A stretch of 64,000 bases of DNA from the NCBI RefSeq assembly GCF_029227915.1, contig NC_079888.1:124001-188000 (forward strand), given 5' to 3'. Each line of letters begins with the position of its first letter. Within the stretch, counting starts at the first letter, position 1. The position numbers were made by a program, and so were the translations under genes. Of the stretch, positions 38,301 to 51,264 are shown piece by piece. Source of the DNA: Hydractinia symbiolongicarpus (Eukaryota; Cnidaria; Hydrozoa; Anthoathecata; Hydractiniidae). The notes beneath the pieces were generated by a model. It did not search any database. It worked only from the letters and a program-made list of their open reading frames with translations, and was not told the origin of the DNA.

Positions 38301-39049
38301 AATTGGCTCATTTATCACATTTATCAGGTCACAGTCCAGAATCAGTTGAACTAAGTCCCACAGTTAATCGGTTCACCGTTAAAAGCGATTCAACTTAGTA
38401 ATATCGGAACAAAATCACTAAATACATGTTGGTACGAATATGTGACGCAACCGTTGTAACTCAAACGGATTGACACCGTTACAAAGACAATGAAATGTAG
38501 TTTTTGAAACTGTCTCTATTTCTTCAGCGTGAACTAACGGATAGGATTGGTCCCACAGTAAAAAATGACTTATTTATCGAAATTTTTAAATAAAGCGCTA
38601 CCACAGGGTCCAATGTAATCGCTGAGATCCAGCAATTATGTCGAGTTAAAAAGAATGTTATTTCTTGGAGTTCAATTGGCTCATTTGTCACTTTTATCAG
38701 GTCACAGTCCAGAATCATTTCAACTAAGTCCCACAGTCAATCGGTTCACCGTTAAAAGCGATACAACTTAGTAATATCGGAACAAAATCACTAAATACAT
38801 GTTGGGAGGAATATGTGACGCAATGTTGTAACTCAAACGGATTGACACCGTTAAAAAGACAATGAAATGTAGTTTTTGAAACTGTCTCTATTTCTTCAGC
38901 GTGAACTAACGGATAGGATTGGTCCCACAGTAAAAAATGACTATTTATCGAAATTTTTAAATCAAGCGCTACCACAGGGTCCAGTGTAATCGCTGAGTTC
39001 CGGCAATCATGTCAAATTAAGAAGATTGTCATTCCTTGGAGTCCAATTG
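35331..39049 (+). repeat. Long HOR, 10-monomer form (3719 bp)
   Basis: The tract from about 36047 to about 39149 is an almost exact copy of about 32330 to 35430. Private variants are shared, such as gtgaaataacgg, agtaggatcgg and atcacttcaattaag. Flanks differ on both sides, so the edges of the duplicated tract are visible. Private change: tttcctcagc near 37035. Confidence 0.9.
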
Positions 39050-41279
39050 GCTCCTTTATCACATTTATAAGATCACAGTCCCAAATCAGTCCAATTAAGT
39101 CCCACAGTCAATCGTTTCACTTTTAAAAGCGATACAACTTAGTAATACCGGAAAAAATCGCTAAATACATGTTGGTACGAATCTTTGACGCAACCGTTGT
39201 AACTCAAACGGATTGACACCGTTAGAAAGTCAATGAAATGTTGTTTTTGAAACTGTCTCTATTTCTTCAGCGCGAACTAACGGCTAGGATTGGTCCCACA
39301 GAAAAAAATGACATATTTATCTTAATTTTTAAATAAAGCGCTTCCACACTGCCCAGTGTAATCACTGAGTTCCGGCAATCCTGTCGAGTTAAGAAGAATG
39401 TTATTTCTTGGAGTCCAATTGGCTCATTTATCACATTTATAAGGTCACAGTCCAGAATCAGTTCAATTAAGTCCCACAGTCAATTGTTTCACTTTTAAAA
39501 GCGATACAACTTAGTAAGATCGGAAAAATCGCTAAATACATGTTGGTACGAATATGTGAAGCAACCGTTGTAACTCAAACGGATTGACACCGTTAAAAAG
39601 ACAATGAAATGTAGTTTTTGAAACTGTCTCTATTTCTTCAGCGTGAACTAACGGATAGGATTGGTCCCACAGTAAAAAATGACTATTTATCGAAATTTTT
39701 AAATAAAGCGCTACCACAGGGTCCAGTGTAATCGCTGAGATCCAGCAATTATGTCGAGTTAAAAAGAATGTTATTTCTTGGAGTTCAATTGGCTCATTTG
39801 TCACTTTTATCAGGTCACAGTCCAGAATCATTTCAACTAAGTCCCACAGTCAATCGGTTCACCGTTAAAAGCGATACAACTTAGTAATATCGGAACAAAA
39901 TCACTAAATACATGTTGGGAGGAATATGTGACGCAATGTTGTAACTCAAACGGATTGACACCGTTAAAAAGACAATGAAATGTAGTTTTTGAAACTGTCT
40001 CTATTTCTTCAGCGTGAACTAACGGATAGGATTGGTCCCACAGTAAAAAATGACTTATTTATCGAAATTTTTAAATAAAGCGCTACCACAGGGTCCAGTG
40101 TAATCGCTGAGATCCAGCAATTATGTCGAGTTAAAAAGAATGTTATTTCTTGGAGTTCAATTGGCTCATTTGTCACTTTTATCAGGTCACAGTCCAGAAT
40201 CATTTCAACTAAGTCCCACAGTCAATCGTTTCACTTTTAAAAGCGATACAACTTAGTAATATCGGAACATAATCACTAAATACATTATGGTACGAATATG
40301 TGACGCAACCGTTGTAACTCAAACGGATTGCCACCGTTAAAAAGACAATGAAATGTAGTTTTTGAAACTGTCTCTATTTCTTCAGCGTGAACTAACGGCT
40401 AGGATTGGTCCCACAGTAAAAAATGACTTATTAATCTTATTTTTAAATGAAGCACTACCACGGCGCCCAGTGTAATCGCTGAGTTTCATTAATCCTGTCA
40501 AATTAAGAAGAATTTCATTCCTTGGAGTCCAATTGGCTCATTTATCACATTTATCAGGTCACAGTCCAGAATCAGTTGAACTAAGTCCCACAGTTAATCG
40601 GTTCACCGTTAAAAGCGATTCAACTTAGTAATATCGGAACAAAATCACTAAATACATGTTGGTACGAATATGTGACGCAACCGTTGTAACTCAAACGGAT
40701 TGACACCGTTACAAAGACAATGAAATGTAGTTTTTGAAACTGTCTCTATTTCTTCAGCGTGAACTAACGGATAGGATTGGTCCCACAGTAAAAAATGACT
40801 TATTTATCGAAATTTTTAAATAAAGCGCTACCACAGGGTCCAGTGTAATCGCTGAGATCCAGCAATTATGTCGAGTTAAAAAGAATGTTATTTCTTGGAG
40901 TTCAATTGGCTCATTTGTCACTTTTATCAGGTCACAGTCCAGAATCATTTCAACTAAGTCCCACAGTCAATCGGTTCACCGTTAAAAGCGATACAACTTA
41001 GTAATATCGGAACAAAATCACTAAATACATGTTGGGAGGAATATGTGACGCAATGTTGTAACTCAAACGGATTGACACCGTTAAAAAGACAATGAAATGT
41101 AGTTTTTGAAACTGTCTCTATTTCTTCAGCGTGAACTAACGGATAGGATTGGTCCCACAGTAAAAAATGACTATTTATCGAAATTTTTAAATGAAGCGCT
41201 ACCACAGGGTCCAGTGTAATCGCTGAGTTCCGGCAATCATGTCAAATTAAGAAGATTGTCATTCCTTGGAGTCCAATTG
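39050..41279 (+). repeat. Long HOR, 6-monomer deletion form (2230 bp)
   Basis: It starts like the other copies at the ggctcctttatc monomer. After the caattgtttcac monomer it jumps within one unit, near 39595, to an E-type sequence, skipping several monomers. The following E, C, D and E monomers continue the standard order. It is best read as a 10-monomer unit from which four monomers were removed by unequal exchange. Confidence 0.86.
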
Positions 41280-44200
41280 GCTCCTTTATCACATTTATAA
41301 GATCACAGTCCCAAATCAGTCCAATTAAGTCCCACAGTCAATCGTTTCACTTTTAAAAGCGATACAACTTAGTAATACCGGAAAAAATCGCTAAATACAT
41401 GTTGGTACGAATCTTTGACGCAACCGTTGTAACTCACACGGATTGACACCGTTAGAAAGTCAATGAAATGTTGTTTTTGAAACTGTCTCTATTTCTTCAG
41501 CGCGAACTAACGGCTAGGATTGGTCCCACAGAAAAAAATGACATATTTATCTTAATTTTTAAATAAAGCGCTTCCACACTGCCCAGTGTAATCACTGAGT
41601 TCCGGCAATCCTGTCGAGTTAAGAAGAATGTTATTTCTTGGAGTCCAATTGGCTCATTTATCACATTTATAAGGTCACAGTCCAGAATCAGTTCAATTAA
41701 GTCCCACAGTCAATTGTTTCACTTTTAAAAGCGATACAACTTAGTAAGATCGGAAAAATCGCTAAATACATGTTGGTACGAATATGTGAAGCAACCGTTG
41801 TAACTCAAACGGATTGACACAGTTAGAAAGTCAATGAAAGGTTGTTTTCGAAACTGTCTCTATTTCTTCAGCGTGAACTAACGGCTAGGATAGGTCCCAC
41901 AGTAAAATATGACTTATTTATCTAAAGTTTTAAATGAAGCGCTACCGCAGGGTCCAGTGTAATGGCTGAGTTCCAGCAAATTGTCAAATTAAGAAGATTG
42001 TCATTCCTTGGAATCCAATTGGCTCATTTATCACCTTTATCAGGTCACAGTCCAGAATCAGTTCAACTAAGTCCCACAGTCAATCGGTTCACCGTTAAAA
42101 GCGATACAACTTAGTAATATCGGAACAAAATCAATACACACATGTTGGTACAAATATGTGACGCAACAGTTGTAACTCAAACGGATTGACACCGTTAAAA
42201 AGTCAATGAAATGTAGTTTTTGAAACTGTCTCTATTTCTTCAGCACGAACTAACGGCTAGGATTGGTACCACAGTAAAAAATGACTTAGTTATGTAAAGT
42301 TTTAAATGAAGCGCTACCGCAGGGTCCAGTGTAATCGCTGAGTTCCAGCAATCTTGTCAAATTAAGAAGATTGTCATTCCTTGGAGACCAATTGGCTCAT
42401 TTATCACATATATAAGGTCACAGTCCAAAATCAGTTCAATTAAGTCCCACAGTCAATCGTTTCACTTTTAAAAGCGATACAACTTAGTAATACCGGAAGA
42501 AATAGCTAAATACATGTTGGTACGAATCTTTGACGCAACCGTTGTAACTCAAACGGATTGACACCCTTAGAAAGTCAATGAAATGTAGTTTTTTAAAATG
42601 TCTCTATTTCTTCAGCGTGAAATAACGGATAGGATTGGTCCCACAGTAAAAAATGGCTTATTTATCTAAATTTTTAAATGAAGCGCTACCACAGGGTCCA
42701 GTGTAATCGTTGAATTCCGGCAATCATGTCGAGTTAAAAAGAATGTTATTTCTTGGAGTCCAATTGGCTCATTTATCACATTTATAAGGTCACAGTCCAG
42801 AATCAGTTCAATTAAGTCCCACAGTCAATTGTTTCACTTTTAAAACCGATACAACTTAGTAAGATCGGAAAAATCGCTAAATACATGTTGGTACGAATAT
42901 GTGAAGCAACCGTTGTAACTCAAACGGATTGACACCGTTAGAAAGTCAATGAAATGTAGTTTTTGAAAATGTCTCTATTTCTTCAGCGTGAACTAACGGA
43001 TAGGATTGGTCCAACAGTAAAAAATGGCTTATTTATCTAAATTTTTAAATGAAGCGCTACCACAGGGTCCAGTGTAATCGCTGAGTTCCAGCAATCTTGT
43101 CAAATTAAGAAGATTGTCATTCCTTGGAGACCAAGTGGCTCATTTATCACATATAGCAGGTCACAGTCCAGAATCAGTTCAATTAAGTCCCACAGTCAAT
43201 CGTTTCACTTTTAAAACCGATACAATATAGTAATACCGGCAAAAATCGCTAAATACATGTTGGTACGAATCTTTGACGCAACCGTTGTAACTCAAACGGA
43301 TTGACACCGTTAGAAAGTCAATGAAATGTTGTTTTTGAAACTGTCTCTATTTCTTCAGCGCGAACTAACGGCTAGGATTGGTCCCACAGAAAAAAATGAC
43401 ATATTTATCTTAATTTTTAAATAAAGCGCTTCCACACTGCCCAGTGTAATCACTGAGTTCCGGCAATCCTGTCGAGTTAAGAAGAATGTTATTTCTTGGA
43501 GTCCAATTGGCTCATTTATCACATTTATAAGGTCACAGTCCAGAATCACTTCAATTAAGTCCCACAGTCAATTGTTTCACTTTTAAAAGCGATACAACTT
43601 AGTAAGATCGGAAAAATCGCTAAATACATGTTGGTACGAATATGTGAAGCAACCGTTGTAACTCAAACGGATTGACACCGTTAGAAAGTCAATGAAATGT
43701 AGTTTTTAAAAATGTCTCTATTTCTTCAGCGTGAACTAACGGATAGGATTGGTCCCAGAGTAAAAAATGACTATTTATCGAAATTTTTAAATAAAGCGCT
43801 ACCACAGGGTCCAGTGTAATCGCTGAGTTCCGGCAATCATGTCAAATTAAGAGGATTGTCATTCCTTGGAGTCCAATTGGCTCATTTATCACATTTATAA
43901 GATCACAGTCCCACATCAGTCCAATTAAGTCCCACAGTCAATCGTTTCACTTTTAAAAGCGATACAACTTAGTAATATCGGAACATAATCACTAAATACA
44001 TTATGGTACGAATATGTGACGCAACCGTTGTAACTCAAACGGATTGCCACCGTTAAAAAGACAATGAAATGTAGTTTTTGAAACTGTCTCTATTTCTTCA
44101 GCGTGAACTAACGGCTAGGATTGGTCCCACAGTAAAAAATGACTTATTAATCTTATTTTTAAATGAAGCACTACCACGGCGCCCAGTGTAATCGCTGAGT

Positions 44201-44995
44201 TTCATTAATCCTGTCAAATTAAGAAGAATTTCATTCCTTGGAGTCCAATTGGCTCATTTATCACATTTATCAGGTCACAGTCCAGAATCAGTTGAACTAA
44301 GTCCCACAGTTAATCGGTTCACCGTTAAAAGCGATTCAACTTAGTAATATCGGAACAAAATCACTAAATACATGTTGGTACGAATATGTGACGCAACCGT
44401 TGTAACTCAAACGGATTGACACCGTTACAAAGACAATGAAATGTAGTTTTTGAAACTGTCTCTATTTCTTCAGCGTGAACTAACGGATAGGATTGGTCCC
44501 ACAGTAAAAAATGACTTATTTATCGAAATTTTTAAATAAAGCGCTACCACAGGGTCCAGTGTAATCGCTGAGATCCAGCAATTATGTCGAGTTAAAAAGA
44601 ATGTTATTTCTTGGAGTTCAATTGGCTCATTTGTCACTTTTATCAGGTCACAGTCCAGAATCATTTCAACTAAGTCCCACAGTCAATCGGTTCACCGTTA
44701 AAAGCGATACAACTTAGTAATATCGGAACAAAATCACTAAATACATGTTGGGAGGAATATGTGACGCAATGTTGTAACTCAAACGGATTGACACCGTTAA
44801 AAAGACAATGAAATGTAGTTTTTGAAACTGTCTCTATTTCTTCAGCGTGAACTAACGGATAGGATTGGTCCCACAGTAAAAAATGACTATTTATCGAAAT
44901 TTTTAAATGAAGCGCTACCACAGGGTCCAGTGTAATCGCTGAGTTCCGGCAATCATGTCAAATTAAGAAGATTGTCATTCCTTGGAGTCCAATTG
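41280..44995 (+). repeat. Long HOR, 10-monomer form (3716 bp)
   Basis: The monomer at 42022 matches 36076 at a shift of 5946 bp (16 monomers), and the match continues to the end of the unit. It retains a cacagttagaaagtc unit with aaaatatgac near 41905 that also recurs in the next copy near 45620. Private change: gtaactcacacgg near 41435. Confidence 0.9.
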
Positions 44996-46481
44996 GCTCC
45001 TTTATCACATTTATAAGATCACAGACCCAAATCAGTCCAATTAAGTCCCACAGTCAATCGTTTCACTTTTAAAAGCGATACAACTTAGTAATACCGGAAA
45101 AAATCGCTAAATACATGTTGGTACGAATCTTTGACGCAACCGTTGTAACTCAAACGGATTGACACCGTTAGAAAGTCAATGAAATGTTGTTTTTGAAACT
45201 GTCTCTATTTCTTCAGCGCGAACTAACGGCTAGGATTGGTCCCACAGAAAAAAATGACATATTTATCTTAATTTTTAAATAAAGCGCTTCCACACTGCCC
45301 AGTGTAATCACTGAGTTCCGGCAATCCTGTCGAGTTAAGAAGAATGTTATTTCTTGGAGTCCAATTGGCTCATTTATCACATTTATAAGGTCACAGTCCA
45401 GAATCAGTTCAATTAAGTCCCACAGTCAATTGTTTCACTTTTAAAAGCGATACAACTTAGTAAGATCGGAAAAATCGCTAAATACATGTTGGTACGAATA
45501 TGTGAAGCAACCGTTGTAACTCAAACGGATTGACACAGTTAGAAAGTCAATGAAAGGTTGTTTTCGAAACTGTCTCTATTTCTTCAGCGTGAACTAACGG
45601 CTAGGATAGGTCCCACAGTAAAATATGACTTATTTATCTAAAGTTTTAAATGAAGCGCTACCGCAGGGTCCAGTGTAATGGCTGAGTTCCAGCAAATTGT
45701 CAAATTAAGAAGATTGTCATTCCTTGGAGTCCAATTGGCTCATTTATCACCTTTATCAGGTCACAGTCCAGAATCAGTTCAACTAAGTCCCACAGTCAAT
45801 CGGTTCACCGTTAAAAGCGATACAACTTAGCAATATCGGAACAAAATCAATACACACATGTTGGTACAAATATGTGACGCAACAGTTGTAACTCAAACGG
45901 ATTGACACCGTTAAAAAGACAATAAAATGTAGTTTTTGAAACTGTCTCTATTTCTTCAGCGTGAACTAACGGATAGGATTGGTCCCACAGTAAAAAATGA
46001 CTATTTATCGAAATTTTTATATGAAGCGCTACCACAGGGTCCAGTGTAATCGCTGAGTTCCGGCAATCATGTCAAATTAAGAAGATTGTCATTCCTTGGA
46101 GTCCAATTGGCTCATTTATCACATTTATAAGATCACAGTCCCAAATCAGTCCAATTAAGTCCCACAGTCAATCGTTTCACTTTTAAAAGCGATACGACTT
46201 AGTAATATCGGAACATAATCACTAAATACATTATGGTACGAATATGTGACGCAACCGTTGTAACTCAAACGGATTGCCACCGTTAAAAAGACAATGAAAT
46301 GTAGTTTTTGAAACTGTCTCTATTTCTTCAGCGTGAACTAACGGCTAGGATTGGTCCCACAGTAAAAAATGACTTATTAATCTTATTTTTAAATGAAGCA
46401 CTACCACGGCGCCCCGTGTAATCGCTGAGTTTCATTAATCCTGTCAAATTAAGAAGAATTTCATTCCTTGGAGTCCAATTG
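44996..46481 (+). repeat. Start of the 14-monomer long HOR variant (44996-50197)
   Basis: Four monomers start at 44996, about 45367, 45738 (B type) and about 46110 (C type). The first two and the beginning of the third copy 41280-42020 at a shift of 3716 bp. The sequence then changes to the B-C pair found at 29386-30129, shifted by 16352 bp (44 monomers). This suggests a switch between two HOR registers inside the unit. Confidence 0.86.
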
Positions 46482-47594
46482 GCTCATTTATCACATTTAT
46501 CAGGTCACAGTCCAGAATCATTTCAACTAAGTCCCACAGTCAATCGGTTCACCGTTAAAAGCGATACAACTTAGTAATATCGGAACAAAATCACTAAATA
46601 CATGTTGGGAGGAATATGTGACGCAATGTTGTAACTCAAACGGATTGACACCGTTAAAAAGACAATGAGATGTAGTTTTTGAAACTGTCTCTATTTCTTC
46701 AGCGTGAACTAACGGATAGGATTGGTCCCACAGTAAAAAATGACTATTTATCGAAATTTTTAAATAAAGCGCTACCACAGGGTCCAGTGTAATCGCTGAG
46801 ATCCAGCAATTATGTCGAGTTAAAAAGAATGTTATTTCTTGGAGTTCAATTGGCTCATTTGTCACTTTTATCAGGTCACAGTCCAGAATCATTTCAACTA
46901 AGTCCCACAGTCAATCGGTTCACCGTTAAAAGCGATACAACTTAGTAATATCGGAACAAAATCACTAAATACATGTTGGGAGGAATATGTGACGCAATGT
47001 TGTAACTCAAACGGATTGACACCGTTAAAAAGACAATGAAATGTAGTTTTTGAAACTGTCTCTATTTCTTCAGCGTGAACTAACGGATAGGATTGGTCCC
47101 ACAGTAAAAAATGACTATTTATCGAAATTTTTAAATAAAGCGCTACCACAGGGTCCAGTGTAATCGCTGAGATCCAGCAATTATGTCGAGTTAAAAAGAA
47201 TGTTATTTCTTGGAGTTCAATTGGCTCATTTGTCACTTTTATCAGGTCACAGTCCAGAATCATTTCAACTAAGTCCCACAGTCAATCGGTTCACCGTTAA
47301 AAGCGATACAACTTAGTAATATCGGAACAAAATCACTAAATACATGTTGGGAGGAATATGTGACGCAATGTTGTAACTCAAACGGATTGACACCGTTAAA
47401 AAGACAATGAAATGTAGTTTTTGAAACTGTCTCTATTTCTTCAGCGTGAACTAACGGATAGGATTGGTCCCACAGTAAAAAATGACTATTTATCGAAATT
47501 TTTAAATAAAGCGCTACCACAGGGTCCAGTGTAATCGCTGAGATCCAGCAATTATGTCGAGTTAAAAAGAATGTTATTTCTTGGAGTTCAATTG
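46482..47594 (+). repeat. Run of hybrid X monomers, 371 bp each
   Basis: Monomers at 46482, 46853 and 47224 are successive and nearly identical (46482 begins as a D-type unit). Each X monomer joins a front half with gggaggaatatg and gcaatgttgtaac to a back half with gactatttatcg, aaataaagc and gagatccagcaatta. Elsewhere these halves usually lie in two adjacent monomers. An earlier single occurrence of this back-half combination is near 39600-39830. A private change is gacaatgagatg near 46665. Because 371 is not a multiple of three, reading frame shifts from copy to copy. Confidence 0.92.
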
Positions 47595-50197
47595 GCTCAT
47601 TTGTCACTTTTATCAGGTCACAGTCCAGAATCATTTCAACTAAGTCCCACAGTCAATCGGTTCACCGTTAAAAGCGATACAACTTAGTAATATCGGAACA
47701 AAATCACTAAATACATGTTGGGAGGAATATGTGACGCAATGTTGTAACTCAAACGGATTGACACCGTTAAAAAGACAATGAAATGTAGTTTTTGAAACTG
47801 TCTCTATTTCTTCAGCGTGAACTAACGGATAGGATTGGTCCCACAGTAAAAAATGACTTATTTATCGAAATTTTTAAATAAAGCGCTACCACAGGGTCCA
47901 GTGTAATCGCTGAGATCCAGCAATTATGTCGAGTTAAAAAGAATGTTATTTCTTGGAGTTCAATTGGCTCATTTGTCACTTTTATCAGGTCACAGTCCAG
48001 AATCATTTCAACTAAGTCCCACAGTCAATCGGTTCACCGTTAAAAGCGATACAACTTAGTAATATCGGAACAAAATCACTAAATACATGTTGGGAGGAAT
48101 ATGTGACGCAATGTTGTAACTCAAACGGATTGACACCGTTAAAAAGACAATGAAATGTAGTTTTTGAAACTGTCTCTATTTCTTCAGCGTGAACTAACGG
48201 CTAGGATTGGTCCCGCAGTAAAAAATGACTTATTAATCTTAATTTTTAAATGAAGCACTACCACAGCGCCCAGTGTAATCGCTGAGTTTCATTAATCCTG
48301 TCAAATTAAGAAGAATTTTATTCCTTGGAGTCCAATTGGCTCATTTATCACATTTATCAGGTCACAGTCCAGAATCAGTTGAACTAAGTCCCACAGTTAA
48401 TCGGTTCACCGTTAAAAGCGATTCTACTTAGTAATATCGGAACATAATCACTAAATACATTATGGTACGAATATGTGACGCAACCGTTGTAACTCAAACG
48501 GATTGCCACCGTTAAAAAGACAATGAAATGTAGTTTTTGAAACTGTCTCTATTTCTTCAGCGTGAACTAACGGCTAGGATTGGTCCCACAGTAAAAAATG
48601 ACTTATTAATCTTATTTTTAAATGAAGCACTACCACGGCGCCCAGTGTAATCGCTGAGTTTCATTAATCCTGTCAAATTAAGAAGAATTTCATTCCTTGG
48701 AGTCCAATTGGCTCATTTATCACATTTATCAGGTCACAGTCCAGAATCAGTTGAACTAAGTCCCACAGTTAATCGGTTCACCGTTAAAAGCGATTCAACT
48801 TAGTAATATCGGAACAAAATCACTAAATACATGTTGGTACGAATATGTGACGCAACCGTTGTAACTCAAACGGATTGACACCGTTACAAAGACAATGAAA
48901 TGTAGTTTTTGAAACTGTCTCTATTTCTTCAGCGTGAACTAACGGATAGGATTGGTCCCACAGTAAAAAATGACTTATTTATCGAAATTTTTAAATAAAG
49001 CGCTACCACAGGGTCCAGTGTAATCGCTGAGATCCAGCAATTATGTCGAGTTAAAAAGAATGTTATTTCTTGGAGTTCAATTGGCTCATTTGTCACTTTT
49101 ATCAGGTCACAGTCCAGAATCATTTCAACTAAGTCCCACAGTCAATCGGTTCACCGTTAAAAGCGATACAACTTAGTAATATCGGAACAAAATCACTAAA
49201 TACATGTTGGGAGGAATATGTGACGCAATGTTGTAACTCAAACGGATTGACACCGTTAAAAAGACAATGAAATGTAGTTTTTGAAACTGTCTCTATTTCT
49301 TCAGCGTGAACTAACGGATAGGATTGGTCCCACAGTAAAAAATGACTATTTATCGAAATTTTTAAATAAAGCGCTACCACAGGGTCCAGTGTAATCGCTG
49401 AGATCCAGCAATTATGTCGAGTTAAAAAGAATGTTATTTCTTGGAGTTCAATTGGCTCATTTGTCACTTTTATCAGGTCACAGTCCAGAATCATTTCAAC
49501 TAAGTCCCACAGTCAATCGGTTCACCGTTAAAAGCGATACAACTTAGTAATATCGGAACAAAATCACTAAATACATGTTGGGAGGAATATGTGACGCAAT
49601 GTTGTAACTCAAACGGATTGACACCGTTAAAAAGACAATGAAATGTAGTTTTTGAAACTGTCTCTATTTCTTCAGCGTGAACTAACGGATAGGATTGGTC
49701 CCACAGTAAAAAATGACTTATTTATCGAAATTTTTAAATAAAGCGCTACCACAGGGTCCAGTGTAATCGCTGAGATCCAGCAATTATGTCGAGTTAAAAA
49801 GAATGTTATTTCTTGGAGTTCAATTGGCTCATTTGTCACTTTTATCAGGTCACAGTCCAGAATCATTTCAACTAAGTCCCACAGTCAATCGGTTCACCGT
49901 TAAAAGCGATACAACTTAGTAATATCGGAACAAAATCACTAAATACATGTTGGGAGGAATATGTGACGCAATGTTGTAACTCAAACGGATTGACACCGTT
50001 AAAAAGACAATGAAATGTAGTTTTTGAAACTGTCTCTATTTCTTCAGCGTGAACTAACGGATAGGATTGGTCCCACAGTAAAAAATGACTATTTATCGAA
50101 ATTTTTAAATGAAGCGCTACCACAGGGTCCAGTGTAATCGCTGAGTTCCGGCAATCATGTCAAATTAAGAAGATTGTCATTCCTTGGAGCCCAATTG
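47595..50197 (+). repeat. E/X-rich monomer block with D and C interruptions
   Basis: Monomers start at 47595, 47967, 48339, 48711, 49084, 49455 and 49827. Those at 47595, 47967, 49084, 49455 and 49827 carry the gggaggaatatg tag. 48339 and 48711 are D/C mosaics with tcattaatcc and cagttgaactaag. The series 48711-50197 resembles 46482-47966 with one monomer fewer, so this looks like a second round of duplication of the same local cluster. Confidence 0.88.
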
Positions 50198-51264
50198 GCT
50201 CCTTTATCACATTTATAAGATCACAGTCCCAAATCAGTCCAATTAAGTCCCACAGTCAATCGTTTCACTTTTAAAAGCGATACAACTTAGTAATATCGGA
50301 ACATAATGACTAAATACATTATGGTACGAATATGTGACGCAACCGTTGTAACTCAAACGGATTGCCACCGTTAAAAAGACAATGAAATGTAGTTTTTGAA
50401 ACTGTCTCTATTTCTTCAGCGTGAACTAACGGCTAGGATTGGTCCCGCAGTAAAAAATGACTTATTAATCTTAATTTTTAAATGAAGCACTACCACAGCG
50501 CCCAGTGTAATTGCTGAGTTTCATTAATCCTGTCAAATTAAGAAGAATTTTATTCCTTGGAGTCCAATTGGCTCATTTATCACATTTATCAGGTCACAGT
50601 CCAGAATCAGTTGAACTAAGTCCCACAGTTAATCGGTTCACCGTTAAAAGCGATTCTACTTAGTAATATCGGAACAAAATCACTAAATACATGTTGGTAC
50701 GAATATGTGACGCAACCGTTGTAACTCAAACGGATTGACACCGTTACAAAGACAATGAAATGTAGTTTTTGAAACTGTCTCTATTTCTTTAGCGTGAACT
50801 AACGGATAGGATTGGTCCCACAGTAAAAAATGACTTATTTATCGAAATATTTAAATGAAGCGCTACCACAGGGTCCAGTGTAATCGCTGAGTTCCGGCAA
50901 TCATGTCAATTTAAGAAGATTGTAATTCCTTGGAGTCCAATTGGCTCATTCATCACATTTATAAGATCACAGTCCACAATCAGTCCAATTAAGTCCCACA
51001 GTCAATCGTTTCACTTTTAAAAGCAATACAACTTAGTAATATTGGAAAAAATCGCTAAATACATGTTGGTCCGAATATGTGAAGCAACCGTTGTAAGTCA
51101 AACGGATTGACACCGTTAAAAAGTCAATAGGATTGGTCCCACAGTAAAAAATGACTTATTTATCGAAATTTTTAAGTAAAGCGCTACCACAGGGTCCAGT
51201 GTAATCGCTGAGTTCCGGCAATCATGTCAAATTAAGAAGATTGTAATTCCTTGGAGTCCAATTG
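50198..51264 (+). repeat. Diverged monomers leading out of the long HOR region
   Basis: Monomers start at 50198, about 50571 and 50944. The first begins with the ggctcctttatc mark and becomes C-like. From here on, private substitutions are more frequent and the 3.7 kb HOR is no longer followed. Confidence 0.85.
50944..51264 (+). repeat. Truncated satellite monomer (321 bp, 51 bp internal deletion)
   Basis: The distance between anchors is 321 bp in place of 372. The sequence passes directly from gttaaaaagtcaat to aggattggtccc at about 51127. This removes the stretch that normally holds gtctctatttcttcagc and ctaacgg. The two ends share only the two bases at, so a short-homology deletion or replication slip is likely. 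It is the only clearly shortened monomer I found. Confidence 0.92.
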
